From positions 62,001 to 126,000 of the forward strand of contig NZ_ADVZ01000005.1 of assembly GCF_000178995.1 (NCBI RefSeq): a DNA stretch of 64,000 nucleotides. Reading direction: 5' to 3'. Below, piece by piece: positions 37,249 to 45,223 of this stretch. The DNA comes from Afipia sp. 1NLS2. GTDB lineage: Bacteria > Pseudomonadota > Alphaproteobacteria > Rhizobiales > Xanthobacteraceae. The notes beneath the pieces were generated by a model. That model made no database searches. It saw only the letters and a program-made list of their open reading frames with translations, and was not told where the DNA came from. Position numbers and translations under genes: made by a program. Numbering within the stretch: position 1 is the first letter of the stretch; the number at the start of each line of letters is the position of its first letter.

Positions 37249-39659
37249 CGGAACGCCACCTTCATGCCGGCGATGAATGCACGCGGCGAGCCCGCGTAGA
37301 TCGAGCCTGTCTTGTTTGCCAGAACGCTCGCCGAATCCTGTATGCCGGTGTTCGACACACTATTTGGGATATTATTGGCCGAGGCAACGTAGGTCCTATC
37401 GAACAGGTTGCGGACCTCAAAGTAAACATTGAGTGTCTTGAAGACGTCCGACTTCAGGCCAGTCGTATAGTGCACGTTGAGATTCACCAGTTCGTAGCCC
37501 GGCGCTTTCAGCAGATTGGCGTTGTCCATGTAGAAGGCATCCTTCCACTGGACTTCGACGAACGCGCCGAGGCCGGCATAGATGCCCGCCATCTCGTCAT
37601 AGCCGAGACGCGCAGTCAGTTCGTTCGGAGAGATGCCGGGAATTTTATTGCCCGCACGATTGAAGCTGAAGCTCGCGCCGTTATTCAGTATCTCGGTGTA
37701 GTCGGTGTAGATCTCATCGAGATAGGTATAGGCGAGCGTCGCGCGCCAGCCGGGCTGGAATCGCCAGTCGGCGGCGAGTTCGATGCCGCGATGCTCCGAG
37801 CGCGGCGCGTTGAACATGAAGCTGGAATTCGGTTGGTTCGGTGGTGTGGCCTGCGACACAAGCTCGTTGCGGAAGAATTCATAGAAGCCGGTGAGGCTGA
37901 CCTTGACCGTCTTGTTAGGCGTCCAGTCGACCCCGAGGTCGTAGCCGACATTCCGCTGCGGCACGAGGTTCGTGTTGTTGCCGTTCTGGCCATTGGCAAG
38001 CACGAACAGGTTGCCGAGCTGCGGCGTGCCGTAGCCGGTGCCGACGCGCGCCCGCCCCTGCCACTCATTACTGAACTTGTAGAGCAGCGCGACTTCCGGC
38101 GCGACGTTGGTGAACTGCTTGTCGGCTGGAGTCAGCGCTAGCGTTGCGGTCGGATCGTTGGTGGGAGGATATTTATACGCGGTGTTCACGCCTTTGAGCT
38201 GAGTGTTTTCCCAGCCGATCCCGGCGATGGAGGTCAGCGCATCGGTCAATCGCACCTCTTCGCGTGCCCGCAGGCCGAAATTGGTGTGCGTGCCGGTGAC
38301 GTTCGAGGACAGCAGCCCGAGCGTGGCGTTGCCGCCCGGCATCACGTTGCGGGTGTCGCCGGACCAACTCAGCGTGTTGTAGAAGCCGCCAAAGTAAGTC
38401 GTGGAATCGAAACCGAACAACTGACCCTTGTGGGTGATGTCGCTCATGAAATTGTAGGAGGGATAATCGCCGATCGCACTGGTCGTCCCCGTCGGCTGAT
38501 TGATATTGCGGTCGTCGAACACCAACTGGTTGCGCCATGTCGTCTGGTTGTCGAAATCGTGCTCCCACCGCGCACCGACGATGGTCCGGCGGTCATCGCG
38601 GTTGAGTCCCGCCTGTTCCGCAGTCTCCTTGTCTACCCCAGCAGAATTATTGAAACCGTTTTTATTGAGCGTCACCGTCGCACAACCCGGTGCCATGCCC
38701 GCAAAAGTCGAACAGCCGCGCTGGAACGGATTCTGCTCAAACTGGTTGAGCGACAGCCGGATCGGTAGCCGCGCATCGAGATTGTTGTTGATGATCTTCA
38801 GCGTGAAGCGGTCGTCGGGCGTCGCCTGATAGGTGCCGAGGAAATTCACCGTCTGGGTGTTGAACCAGCTATTGCCGATGAAGCCGTCGCCGCGTGCATC
38901 GCTCGCGAACAGCGAGGCTTCGAAGTTGCCGACTTTCTTTCCGACGGTGAAATAATTGTTGAGGTAGCCGAAGCTGCCGCCATCGATGCCGTACTCGACG
39001 CCGTCGATGCTGCCGCCGGGACGGGTGCGGAAATTCAGCGCGCCACCGGTGGCATAATTGCCGTACAGCGCCGAGGACGGCCCCCGGATCACGTCGATGG
39101 CGCCATAGGCGTGCGGATCAATCAGATCACTTCGGGAGAGGCCGTCCGGCTGGGTCACCGGAAAGCCGTCGTCGAAGATCACCATGTTGCGGATGCCGAA
39201 GCCGTTGCGCGCGTTCGAGCCGCGAATCGAGATGCCGAAATCGCGCGGCCCGTTGCCCTGCTTCACCGAGATACCAGGGCTGTCGCGCAGCACGTCGCTC
39301 ACTGAAAACGACGGGCGATTGTCGAACTGATCGTGGCCAATGGTGGTCGTGGTCTGGCCGGTCGGCGATTGCGTCAGCCCCGCAAGCGCCGCCGCCGGCG
39401 TAGTGCTGCCGCCGGTCACAATCACCCGTGGCGGATTTGCTGGCGTGCTGGCGGCGGATCGCGAGGATCGTGTTGCCGCAGCCGCGCGCGCTTTCGGCTT
39501 GCGGGCGGGCTTGGCGCGCGCCGTGCGCGGCGCATCTACCATCACCTCGGGGAGAACGTGGCCGTCGACGTGGTCGGCAAGGCTGGATGACGCACCAGCA
39601 AAGAGCGCGCCGCAAGCGGCGAGAATCGTGACGCCACCAAGGGCGTTTGGCTTGAACAT
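37245..39659 (-). CDS. TonB-dependent outer membrane receptor, probably for copper
   Basis: An 804-residue receptor starting MFKPNALGGVTILAACGALF with signal peptide, then a basic Ala/Arg/Pro linker (about 45-80). The plug domain (about 100-235) contains SVSDVLRDSPGISVKQG and IRGSNARNGFGIRNMVIFDDGFPV; the rest is a 22-strand barrel. It ends FIAGMKVAFR, with an extra Arg after the usual aromatic end. The hairpin and SD sequence before this start, and the DUF2946 gene ahead, point to translational control by metal. Copper is inferred from the downstream PCu(A)C gene. Confidence 0.9.
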   Translation of the reverse strand: MFKPNALGGVTILAACGALFAGASSSLADHVDGHVLPEVMVDAPRTARAKPARKPKARAAAATRSSRSAASTPANPPRVIVTGGSTTPAAALAGLTQSPTGQTTTTIGHDQFDNRPSFSVSDVLRDSPGISVKQGNGPRDFGISIRGSNARNGFGIRNMVIFDDGFPVTQPDGLSRSDLIDPHAYGAIDVIRGPSSALYGNYATGGALNFRTRPGGSIDGVEYGIDGGSFGYLNNYFTVGKKVGNFEASLFASDARGDGFIGNSWFNTQTVNFLGTYQATPDDRFTLKIINNNLDARLPIRLSLNQFEQNPFQRGCSTFAGMAPGCATVTLNKNGFNNSAGVDKETAEQAGLNRDDRRTIVGARWEHDFDNQTTWRNQLVFDDRNINQPTGTTSAIGDYPSYNFMSDITHKGQLFGFDSTTYFGGFYNTLSWSGDTRNVMPGGNATLGLLSSNVTGTHTNFGLRAREEVRLTDALTSIAGIGWENTQLKGVNTAYKYPPTNDPTATLALTPADKQFTNVAPEVALLYKFSNEWQGRARVGTGYGTPQLGNLFVLANGQNGNNTNLVPQRNVGYDLGVDWTPNKTVKVSLTGFYEFFRNELVSQATPPNQPNSSFMFNAPRSEHRGIELAADWRFQPGWRATLAYTYLDEIYTDYTEILNNGASFSFNRAGNKIPGISPNELTARLGYDEMAGIYAGLGAFVEVQWKDAFYMDNANLLKAPGYELVNLNVHYTTGLKSDVFKTLNVYFEVRNLFDRTYVASANNIPNSVSNTGIQDSASVLANKTGSIYAGSPRAFIAGMKVAFR

Positions 39660-39667
39660 TGAAATAT

Positions 39668-39691
39668 TCCCGATAACTGCCATGGGCAGTT
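39668..39691 (-). promoter_or_regulatory. hairpin beside the ribosome binding site of the TonB receptor
   Basis: A perfect 7-bp stem (39675-39681 with 39685-39691, ATG loop) lies three bases before the GGGA ribosome binding site (39668-39671) of the receptor gene. This spacing could let structure formation, or a stalled ribosome on the DUF2946 frame, alter receptor translation. Confidence 0.5.
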
Positions 39692-39744
39692 GTTTCGAAC
39701 ATGAGAACGGCAGGCGGGTTTCGCCGCCGCGTGGACTGTCTCAA

Positions 39745-40107
39745 TCAGGAATAGGCGGGAGGGCCGCGCGCATGCGGCCGATCATCGATTCCGCTGCTGC
39801 GGAATGGCGTCCGGCTCTCGAGCCACGCCACACGCTGATAGACGCGCTGGATGGCGACGTAAGGTGCAATGGGATGATCGAGAGTCGGTGCGACATGCGC
39901 CAGAACGCAAAGCGGGCAACAGGCCACATGATTTGCCGCGGGCGCGGCGTCGGAAGCCTCGTCGCCATGCCCTGCGCAGATCACAATACCGCTGAGCGGA
40001 TCGGAGGTCGCGGCGGCAGCGGCACGCATCATCGCAATCGGTGCAAAAAGCTGCACCAGAACCGCGATCATGATGATGGGAACCAGATGTCCCAGCCGCC
40101 TGCGCAT
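39745..40107 (-). CDS. DUF2946 protein, likely copper-responsive leader gene
   Basis: A 120-residue protein with an N-terminal hydrophobic segment (about 8-28), a mature part with C44 and the motif HVACCPLCVLAH (C63, C64, C67, flanked by H60 and H71), and a C-terminus ending RGPPAYS. A GGGGG ribosome binding site precedes the ATG. DUF2946 proteins are found ahead of copper-uptake genes; related short frames (CruR of Bordetella, CutF of Rhodobacter) act as copper-responsive translational regulators. The PP near its end, 85 bases before the receptor start, fits stalling. This role here is inference. Confidence 0.8.
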   Translation of the reverse strand: MRRRLGHLVPIIMIAVLVQLFAPIAMMRAAAAATSDPLSGIVICAGHGDEASDAAPAANHVACCPLCVLAHVAPTLDHPIAPYVAIQRVYQRVAWLESRTPFRSSGIDDRPHARGPPAYS

Positions 40108-40153
40108 TGCTACCCCCACCGGATGAAAATCCGGGTGTGACTGACTAAGCACG

Positions 40154-40177
40154 GCAATATCGAAATGTCGATATCGC
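40154..40177. promoter_or_regulatory. near-perfect inverted repeat before the metal operon
   Basis: A dyad with perfect 7-base arms ATATCGA and TCGATAT (40157-40163 and 40168-40174), extending to 10-base arms with one mismatch. It lies 47-70 bases upstream of the DUF2946 start, where a repressor or activator would bind. I cannot name the regulator. Confidence 0.55.
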
Positions 40178-40255
40178 TTGTTCCTCCATTTAGAACACCG
40201 CCGCGCAACAAAAATTCAAAGCCGGACTCCAATATGAATTTTGTTTCCAAAAATG

Positions 40256-40284
40256 ATGACAGGCGGAAAATCTTGCGCTACACA
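40256..40284 (+). promoter_or_regulatory. putative promoter of the non-coding RNA
   Basis: ATGACA (40256-40261) and TACACA (40279-40284) stand 17 bases apart on the plus strand. The -35 is one base from consensus, the -10 is weak. Predicted start near 40291. Confidence 0.4.
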
Positions 40285-40290
40285 TGCGCG

Positions 40291-40458
40291 TCAGTCAGGG
40301 CGGCCATACTGCCGAACCTGCTGTGGTCTAGGTCTTGGGAGGAGGCCCGACGCGCACAACGCAGCGTCATCCCCGTCTAAACAACGATAGATCCAACTGT
40401 TCGGGGACACAGGGTCGCGACATTTAAGCAGCAGGGCTTCCGGCCCTGCTCTTTTTTT
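40291..40458 (+). ncRNA. candidate structured small RNA, 6S-like rod
   Basis: About 168 bases with no plausible reading frame (the 71-codon frame at 40165-40380 has no ribosome binding site and poor composition), a possible promoter and a strong terminator. The inside folds as a long rod: CCGAAC (40312-40317) with GTTCGG (40399-40404); GGTCTA (40325-40330) with TAGATCC (40388-40394, one bulge); an internal bubble; GACGC (40349-40353) with GCGTC (40364-40368). A long rod with a central bubble is the shape of 6S RNA, but I cannot confirm the family from sequence alone. It is divergent from the metal operon. Confidence 0.45.
40430..40458 (+). terminator. rho-independent terminator of the RNA candidate
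   Basis: An 8-bp perfect GC-rich stem (40430-40437 with 40443-40450) is followed by CTTTTTTT on the plus strand only. Since no plus-strand gene precedes it, it argues for a non-coding transcript. Confidence 0.82.
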
Positions 40459-40638
40459 GCCCCTATTTCCGGCCCATTTTCTCGCCTGTCTTTGTCGACC
40501 TCATCTTTGGTGGCCTGGCTCTGTTCGCATCATGCTGATCGCGCGCAGCTACGCGCGCATTGCGCTGGATCAAGCGCGATAGCGATGGAAAAATATCAGA
40601 CCATTCAATTTGATCGTGTCACGATCCAATTCCGTGGA
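40459..40638. other. gap after the RNA candidate, downstream of DUF1467
   Basis: No gene seen. It contains an inverted repeat around 40610-40628 (TTGATCGTG and CACGATCCAA) close to the DUF1467 stop, possibly a weak minus-strand terminator, and a GCGCGC-rich palindrome near 40540-40556. Confidence 0.4.
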
Positions 40639-40914
40639 TCAAAACGGCAGGCCGATCGCCTTACTTATGCGATCCATATCGATAAACCCGAACTGATATG
40701 CAAAAAATGCACAGCCGAAAATAATCGACGAGATCAGCGTCGTCCACAGCAGCTTACGGCCCATGCGCGCCAGCACCGGCGCGCCGGGATCGGTCCCCAT
40801 GCTCACCTCGCCGCTTTCCTGCTGGCTGTGCACGCCGAACGGCAGCACCGCGAACAGGGTGATCCACCAGACGACGAAATAGATCGCAAAGGCGGAGGAG
40901 ATTGTCTGAGCCAT
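40639..40914 (-). CDS. DUF1467 family inner-membrane protein
   Basis: A 91-residue protein with two hydrophobic helices (about 7-27 and 56-76) flanking a short loop (HSQQESGEVSMGTDPGAP). This is the DUF1467 family, common in Rhizobiales directly after mce, with unknown role. It starts one base after the mce stop, so translation is coupled. Confidence 0.88.
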   Translation of the reverse strand: MAQTISSAFAIYFVVWWITLFAVLPFGVHSQQESGEVSMGTDPGAPVLARMGRKLLWTTLISSIIFGCAFFAYQFGFIDMDRISKAIGLPF

Positions 40915-40915
40915 T

Positions 40916-41317
40916 TTACGCCTCCTCGATCTCGATCAGTGTTCCCGAAAAATCCTTCGGGTGGAAAAACAGCACCGGCTTGCCGTGCGCCCCGATGCGC
41001 GGTGTACCGTCGCCAAGCACCCGCCTGCCATCGGCAACGAGCCGGTCGCGCGCCGCGATAATATCATCAACCTCGAAGCAAATGTGGTGAATGCCACCAT
41101 CCGGGTTGCGCTCAAGGAATTTTGAGATCGGCGACGCCTCGCCCAAAGGCTCGATGAACTCGATCTTGGTGTTTGGCAGCGTCACAAACACCGTGACGAC
41201 GCCGTGCTCCGGCTGGTCTGCCGGTGCGGATACCTCGGCACCAGCTGCCGCATAGACGGCGGCAGCTGCCCGTGCATCCCTGACTGCGATCGCCATGTGG
41301 TTGAGCCGGCCCAGCAT
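40916..41317 (-). CDS. mce: methylmalonyl-CoA epimerase
   Basis: A 133-residue vicinal-oxygen-chelate protein that interconverts (2R)- and (2S)-methylmalonyl-CoA in propionyl-CoA use. I start it at MLGRLNHMAIAVRD. Metal ligands are H7 in LNHMAIAV, the His in GGIHHICFEVDD, and the Glu in TLIEIEEA. Its partner enzymes (propionyl-CoA carboxylase, mutase) are not in this window. It sits eight bases after the rnj stop. Confidence 0.93.
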   Translation of the reverse strand: MLGRLNHMAIAVRDARAAAAVYAAAGAEVSAPADQPEHGVVTVFVTLPNTKIEFIEPLGEASPISKFLERNPDGGIHHICFEVDDIIAARDRLVADGRRVLGDGTPRIGAHGKPVLFFHPKDFSGTLIEIEEA

Positions 41318-41325
41318 CACGCCTT

Positions 41326-42999
41326 TCAGACCTCCAGAACGTGGACGACGCAGACCGTCTTCTTGCCCCACTGCTCGGCGATCGCCGAGCGGACCGCGCG
41401 CCGCACCGCTTCACCGACCGCATCGGAATCGCGCCGTTTGGCGCGCGGCAGGTTGTCGAAGGTCGCAACCGCGACGTCGAAAATCAGTTCATCCATCAAC
41501 TCGCCTGCGGCATTGCGCTCGGGAATGCCCACCAAGTCGACCTGTGGATCGTCCGCCAGTTCCCCCTGCTCCGTCAGCGCCAATGCCACGAACGCACTGC
41601 CGGCAAACGCCAGCCGTCGCCGTGCCACCACCGCGCGCGCGTTCTGGTCCTCCAGAATCTTGCCGTCCTTGTAGAGGCGGCCAGACGGCACCTGCTCAAT
41701 GATGGCAGGCTCGCCCGGCGCAAGCCGGACCTGATCGCCATTCTTGCAGATCAGCACCTTCGGTACGCCACAGGACCGCGCGAGGCTCGCATGTTCCGAC
41801 AGATGCAACGCCTCGCCATGCGCCGGAATCAGCAGTTGCGGTCGCACCCATGAGATCATGTCGCGCAGCTCGTCGCGGCGCGGATGGCCGGAGACGTGGA
41901 CCATGTGGGTCCTGTCGGTGATGACCTTGATGCCCTGACTGACAAGGCCGTTGATGATCGTTCCGACCGACTTCTCGTTGCCAGGAATGGTGCGCGAGGA
42001 GAAAATGACCGTATCGCCACTGTTGAGCGTCACCTCGGGATGATCGTCATTGGCGATGCGCGCCAGCGCCGCGCGCGGCTCACCCTGGCTGCCGGTGCAC
42101 AGCGCCAGCACCTTGTTCGGCGGAAAATGACCATAGAGGTCGGCGCTGCGAAAGGGCGCGATGCCGTCGAGATAACCGGTCTCGCGCGCGACCTGCGCCA
42201 CGCGCTCCATCGCGCGCCCGATCAGCACGACCTCCCGGTCCGCCTCGCGCGCGGCTTCCGCCACGGCGCGCATTCGCGAAACATTGGAGGCGAAGGTGGT
42301 TACCGCCACCCGCCCCTTTGCGTCCTTGATGATCTCGGTCAGACCATGCGCGACTTCGCGCTCGGACGGCGAACGGCCCTCCCGCACGGCATTGGTGGAA
42401 TCGCCGATCAGTGCCAGTACGCCCTCGTCGCCGAGTTCGCGCAGCCGCTTCTCATTGGTCGGCTCACCGATCAGCGGCGTGGGATCGAGTTTCCAGTCGC
42501 CGGTGTGAAGCACCAGCCCCTCGGACGTGCGGATCGCCAGCGCATGCGATTCCGGAATCGAGTGCTGCACGGCGACGAATTCGACGTTGAACGGGCCGAT
42601 ATCGACCCGTCCGCCGGATTCGATCACAGTAACCGGGATATTCGGCGGGTTGCGTTCGCTCGCACACTTCGCCTCGAACAGCGCGGCGGAAAACTTCGTG
42701 GCGAAGATCGGACATTGCAGCCGTGGCCACAGATCAATGATCGCGCCGAAATGGTCTTCGTGGGCATGCGTCAGCACGAGGCCGACGAGATTCTTCTTTT
42801 CGGATTCGATGAAGCGGGTGTCGGGCATCACCACGTCGATCCCCGGCAGATGCTCCTCGTTGCCGAACGACACGCCAAGATCGACCGCAAGCCATGAGCG
42901 CTGCCGGCCCTTGCCGAGGCCGTAGAGCGACAGGTTCATGCCGATCTCGCCGACGCCTCCGAGCGGCACAAAACTCAGTTCGTCTGCACGCGCCATCAT
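41326..42999 (-). CDS. rnj: ribonuclease J
   Basis: A 557-residue metallo-beta-lactamase/beta-CASP nuclease with 5'-3' exonuclease and endonuclease activity in RNA decay and rRNA maturation. The zinc motif HAHEDH is at residues 78-83, the third ligand motif LHTGDWKLD is further on, and the beta-CASP part has GDSTNA and SGHPRRDELRDM, then the PAHGE motif. Alphaproteobacteria use RNase J alongside RNase E. The ATGATG start overlaps the birA stop; the second ATG is equally possible. Confidence 0.95.
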   Translation of the reverse strand: MMARADELSFVPLGGVGEIGMNLSLYGLGKGRQRSWLAVDLGVSFGNEEHLPGIDVVMPDTRFIESEKKNLVGLVLTHAHEDHFGAIIDLWPRLQCPIFATKFSAALFEAKCASERNPPNIPVTVIESGGRVDIGPFNVEFVAVQHSIPESHALAIRTSEGLVLHTGDWKLDPTPLIGEPTNEKRLRELGDEGVLALIGDSTNAVREGRSPSEREVAHGLTEIIKDAKGRVAVTTFASNVSRMRAVAEAAREADREVVLIGRAMERVAQVARETGYLDGIAPFRSADLYGHFPPNKVLALCTGSQGEPRAALARIANDDHPEVTLNSGDTVIFSSRTIPGNEKSVGTIINGLVSQGIKVITDRTHMVHVSGHPRRDELRDMISWVRPQLLIPAHGEALHLSEHASLARSCGVPKVLICKNGDQVRLAPGEPAIIEQVPSGRLYKDGKILEDQNARAVVARRRLAFAGSAFVALALTEQGELADDPQVDLVGIPERNAAGELMDELIFDVAVATFDNLPRAKRRDSDAVGEAVRRAVRSAIAEQWGKKTVCVVHVLEV

Positions 43000-43775
43000 G
43001 CCGCTCCCGCGGACATCGCCGCACCGAAATAAACATCACCCGCGGCCACCGTGGTGGCCCCGCCGCCATGAGACACGACAAGACGCCCGGCCTCGTCGAT
43101 GGTCTCGAACGTTCCGTCAATCACGCGATCGCCTTGCCGCACCTGTATCGCCGCGCCGAGCCCGGCCGCGCGCGCAAGCCATTGCGTGCGGATCGCCTCA
43201 AAGCCCCGGCCATGATCCCAGATCGAGAACCACTCGGCCCATGCGTCCGTCAGCGCCGCGAATAGTGTCTCCGCATCCGTCACAAGTCCCAACGCCTTGA
43301 GCGAGGTCGCCGGATATGGCGTGCCTTCTGGGGCGGCGACGACGTTGAGACCCATGCCGACGACCGCTGCAAGGCTGTCCGGCGTCGCTTCCGCCTCGAT
43401 CAGGATACCCGCGAGCTTGGCCTCGTTCGCGAGCACATCGTTCGGCCATTTCAGCCTGAACAAAGCCGCATCACCGCTCACCTGCCGTAGTGCCGTCTCC
43501 AGTGCGAGGCCCGCCGCGAAGCCCAGCGTCGCCGCGCCTGCGTGATCGGCTGTGAGTGTTTCGACGACGCTGCAGGCAAGATTGCCCGGCGGAGAAATCC
43601 ACGCCCGCTGCCGCCGTCCATGCCCTGCCGTCTGGTGCGCGGTGGCAAGCCAGAGCGGTCCGCGCTCACCCGCGCGCAGGCGCGTCAGCGCCTCGGCGTT
43701 GGTCGAGTTGAGTGTGTCGAAGCTGACAAGGCGGTATTGTGCTGATCGTGCTCGGGGTCCGAGCGCGAAACCCAT
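42996..43775 (-). CDS. birA: biotin-[acetyl-CoA carboxylase] ligase
   Basis: Attaches biotin to the carboxyl carrier protein. The 259-residue protein lacks the DNA-binding domain of E. coli BirA, so it is an enzyme only. The biotin and ATP loop is TAGHGRRQRAWISPPGNLACS, and the lysine motif is LKWPNDVLANEAKLAGILIE. It overlaps the nuoN stop by one base and rnj follows with overlap, an order conserved in Bradyrhizobium-like genomes. Confidence 0.94.
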   Translation of the reverse strand: MGFALGPRARSAQYRLVSFDTLNSTNAEALTRLRAGERGPLWLATAHQTAGHGRRQRAWISPPGNLACSVVETLTADHAGAATLGFAAGLALETALRQVSGDAALFRLKWPNDVLANEAKLAGILIEAEATPDSLAAVVGMGLNVVAAPEGTPYPATSLKALGLVTDAETLFAALTDAWAEWFSIWDHGRGFEAIRTQWLARAAGLGAAIQVRQGDRVIDGTFETIDEAGRLVVSHGGGATTVAAGDVYFGAAMSAGAA

Positions 43776-45208
43776 CAGAACAGCGACTTCGCCGCAGCCG
43801 TGGCCGCACTGACCAGAGGACCGGGATAGGCGAAGTACAGGAGGTTGAAGATGCCTGCGAGCGTCAGCACTGTGCGCAGCTCACCCGCCATCGGATCGAC
43901 CGCACCCTTGGCCTCGTCGAAATACATCGTCTTGATGATGGCGAGATAGTAGAACGCGCCCACTACGCTCGTCAGCACGCCGATCACCGCCAGAGGGTAA
44001 AGCCCGGCCTGGATCGCAGCGAGGAAAACGTAGAACTTCGCGAAGAAGCCAGCAAGCGGCGGAATGCCCGCGAGCGAGAACAGCAGCATCGCGAACATGA
44101 AAGCGAGATACGGGTTGGTCCGCGACAGACCAGCGAAATCGCTGATCTGCTCGAACGGCTGGCCGTTACGCTTCAGACAGAGAATGAACGAGAAGCTGCC
44201 GAACGTCATCGCCACGTAGATCGCGAGATAGATCAGCACGCCCTGCGCACCCTGCGCCGTGCCCGCCGCGAGACCAACCAGCGCGAAGCCCATATGGCCG
44301 ATCGAGGAATAGGCCATCAGGCGCTTGATGTTCTTCTGACCGATCGCGGCGAATGAGCCCAGCGCCATCGAAGCGATGGAAACGAAGGTGACGATCTGCT
44401 GCCAGTCATGCGTCACGTTCGGGAATGCGGTGAGCAGCACGCGCACCAGCACCGCAAGCGCTGCGACCTTCGGGGCGGAGGCGAAGAACGCCGTCACTGG
44501 CGTCGGCGCGCCCTCGTAAACGTCCGGCGTCCACATGTGGAACGGCACGATCGAGATCTTGAAGCACAGCCCGACCAGCAGGAAGACGATGCCGAAGATC
44601 ACACCGATGCTGCCGGTCTTGGCAGCGGCGGCAATGCCTGCGAACTCCACCGTGCCGGTGAAGCCGTAGATCAATGATGCGCCATACAGCATCATGCCTG
44701 ATGACAGCGCACCGAGCACGAAGTACTTCAGGCCCGCTTCCGTCGACTTCAGATTGTCGCGGTGGCTTGCGGCGACGACATAGAGCGCAAGGCTCATCAA
44801 CTCGTAGCCAAGGTAAAGCGTGATCAGGTCCGTCGCCGAGATCAGCACCATCATGCCGACGCTGGAGAGCAACACGAGGATCGAATATTCAAAAATCCGC
44901 GCCTGATTGGTGAGGAAGCCGCGCGAAATCACCAGCGTCGCGGCGGACGCGACCAGCATCACGGTTTTCAGGAAGCGCGCGTAGTCATCGACCACGAAGC
45001 TGTTGCCGAACGTCGTCAGTCGCCCGGCGGGCAGCATCAGTTCCAGCACCAGCGTCACGGCCAGAAGCACGACCGCCAGAATTGTGACGATGCGCACCGT
45101 GCGCTCGCCGCGATACGCACCCAGCATCAGGAGCGCCATTGCGCCCAGCGCGAGCACGATCTCGGGCAGGACCGGAAGCAGCGAATAATCTGCGACGTTG
45201 ACGTTCAT
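43775..45208 (-). CDS. nuoN: NADH-quinone oxidoreductase subunit N
   Basis: One of the three antiporter-like proton-pumping subunits of complex I, 477 residues and about 14 helices. The conserved lysine and glutamate of the channel are visible in the KISIVPFHMWTPDVYEGAPTP region and the NIKRLMAYSSIGHMGF segment. It is the last gene of the nuo operon, 15 bases after nuoM. Confidence 0.96.
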   Translation of the reverse strand: MNVNVADYSLLPVLPEIVLALGAMALLMLGAYRGERTVRIVTILAVVLLAVTLVLELMLPAGRLTTFGNSFVVDDYARFLKTVMLVASAATLVISRGFLTNQARIFEYSILVLLSSVGMMVLISATDLITLYLGYELMSLALYVVAASHRDNLKSTEAGLKYFVLGALSSGMMLYGASLIYGFTGTVEFAGIAAAAKTGSIGVIFGIVFLLVGLCFKISIVPFHMWTPDVYEGAPTPVTAFFASAPKVAALAVLVRVLLTAFPNVTHDWQQIVTFVSIASMALGSFAAIGQKNIKRLMAYSSIGHMGFALVGLAAGTAQGAQGVLIYLAIYVAMTFGSFSFILCLKRNGQPFEQISDFAGLSRTNPYLAFMFAMLLFSLAGIPPLAGFFAKFYVFLAAIQAGLYPLAVIGVLTSVVGAFYYLAIIKTMYFDEAKGAVDPMAGELRTVLTLAGIFNLLYFAYPGPLVSAATAAAKSLF

Positions 45209-45223
45209 TCGTGCGCCCTGCTC

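Noticed and set aside
40165-40380. A 71-codon plus-strand frame before the RNA candidate
   Set aside because: No ribosome binding site, no recognisable fold, and it overlaps the region with RNA-like pairing; more likely non-coding.
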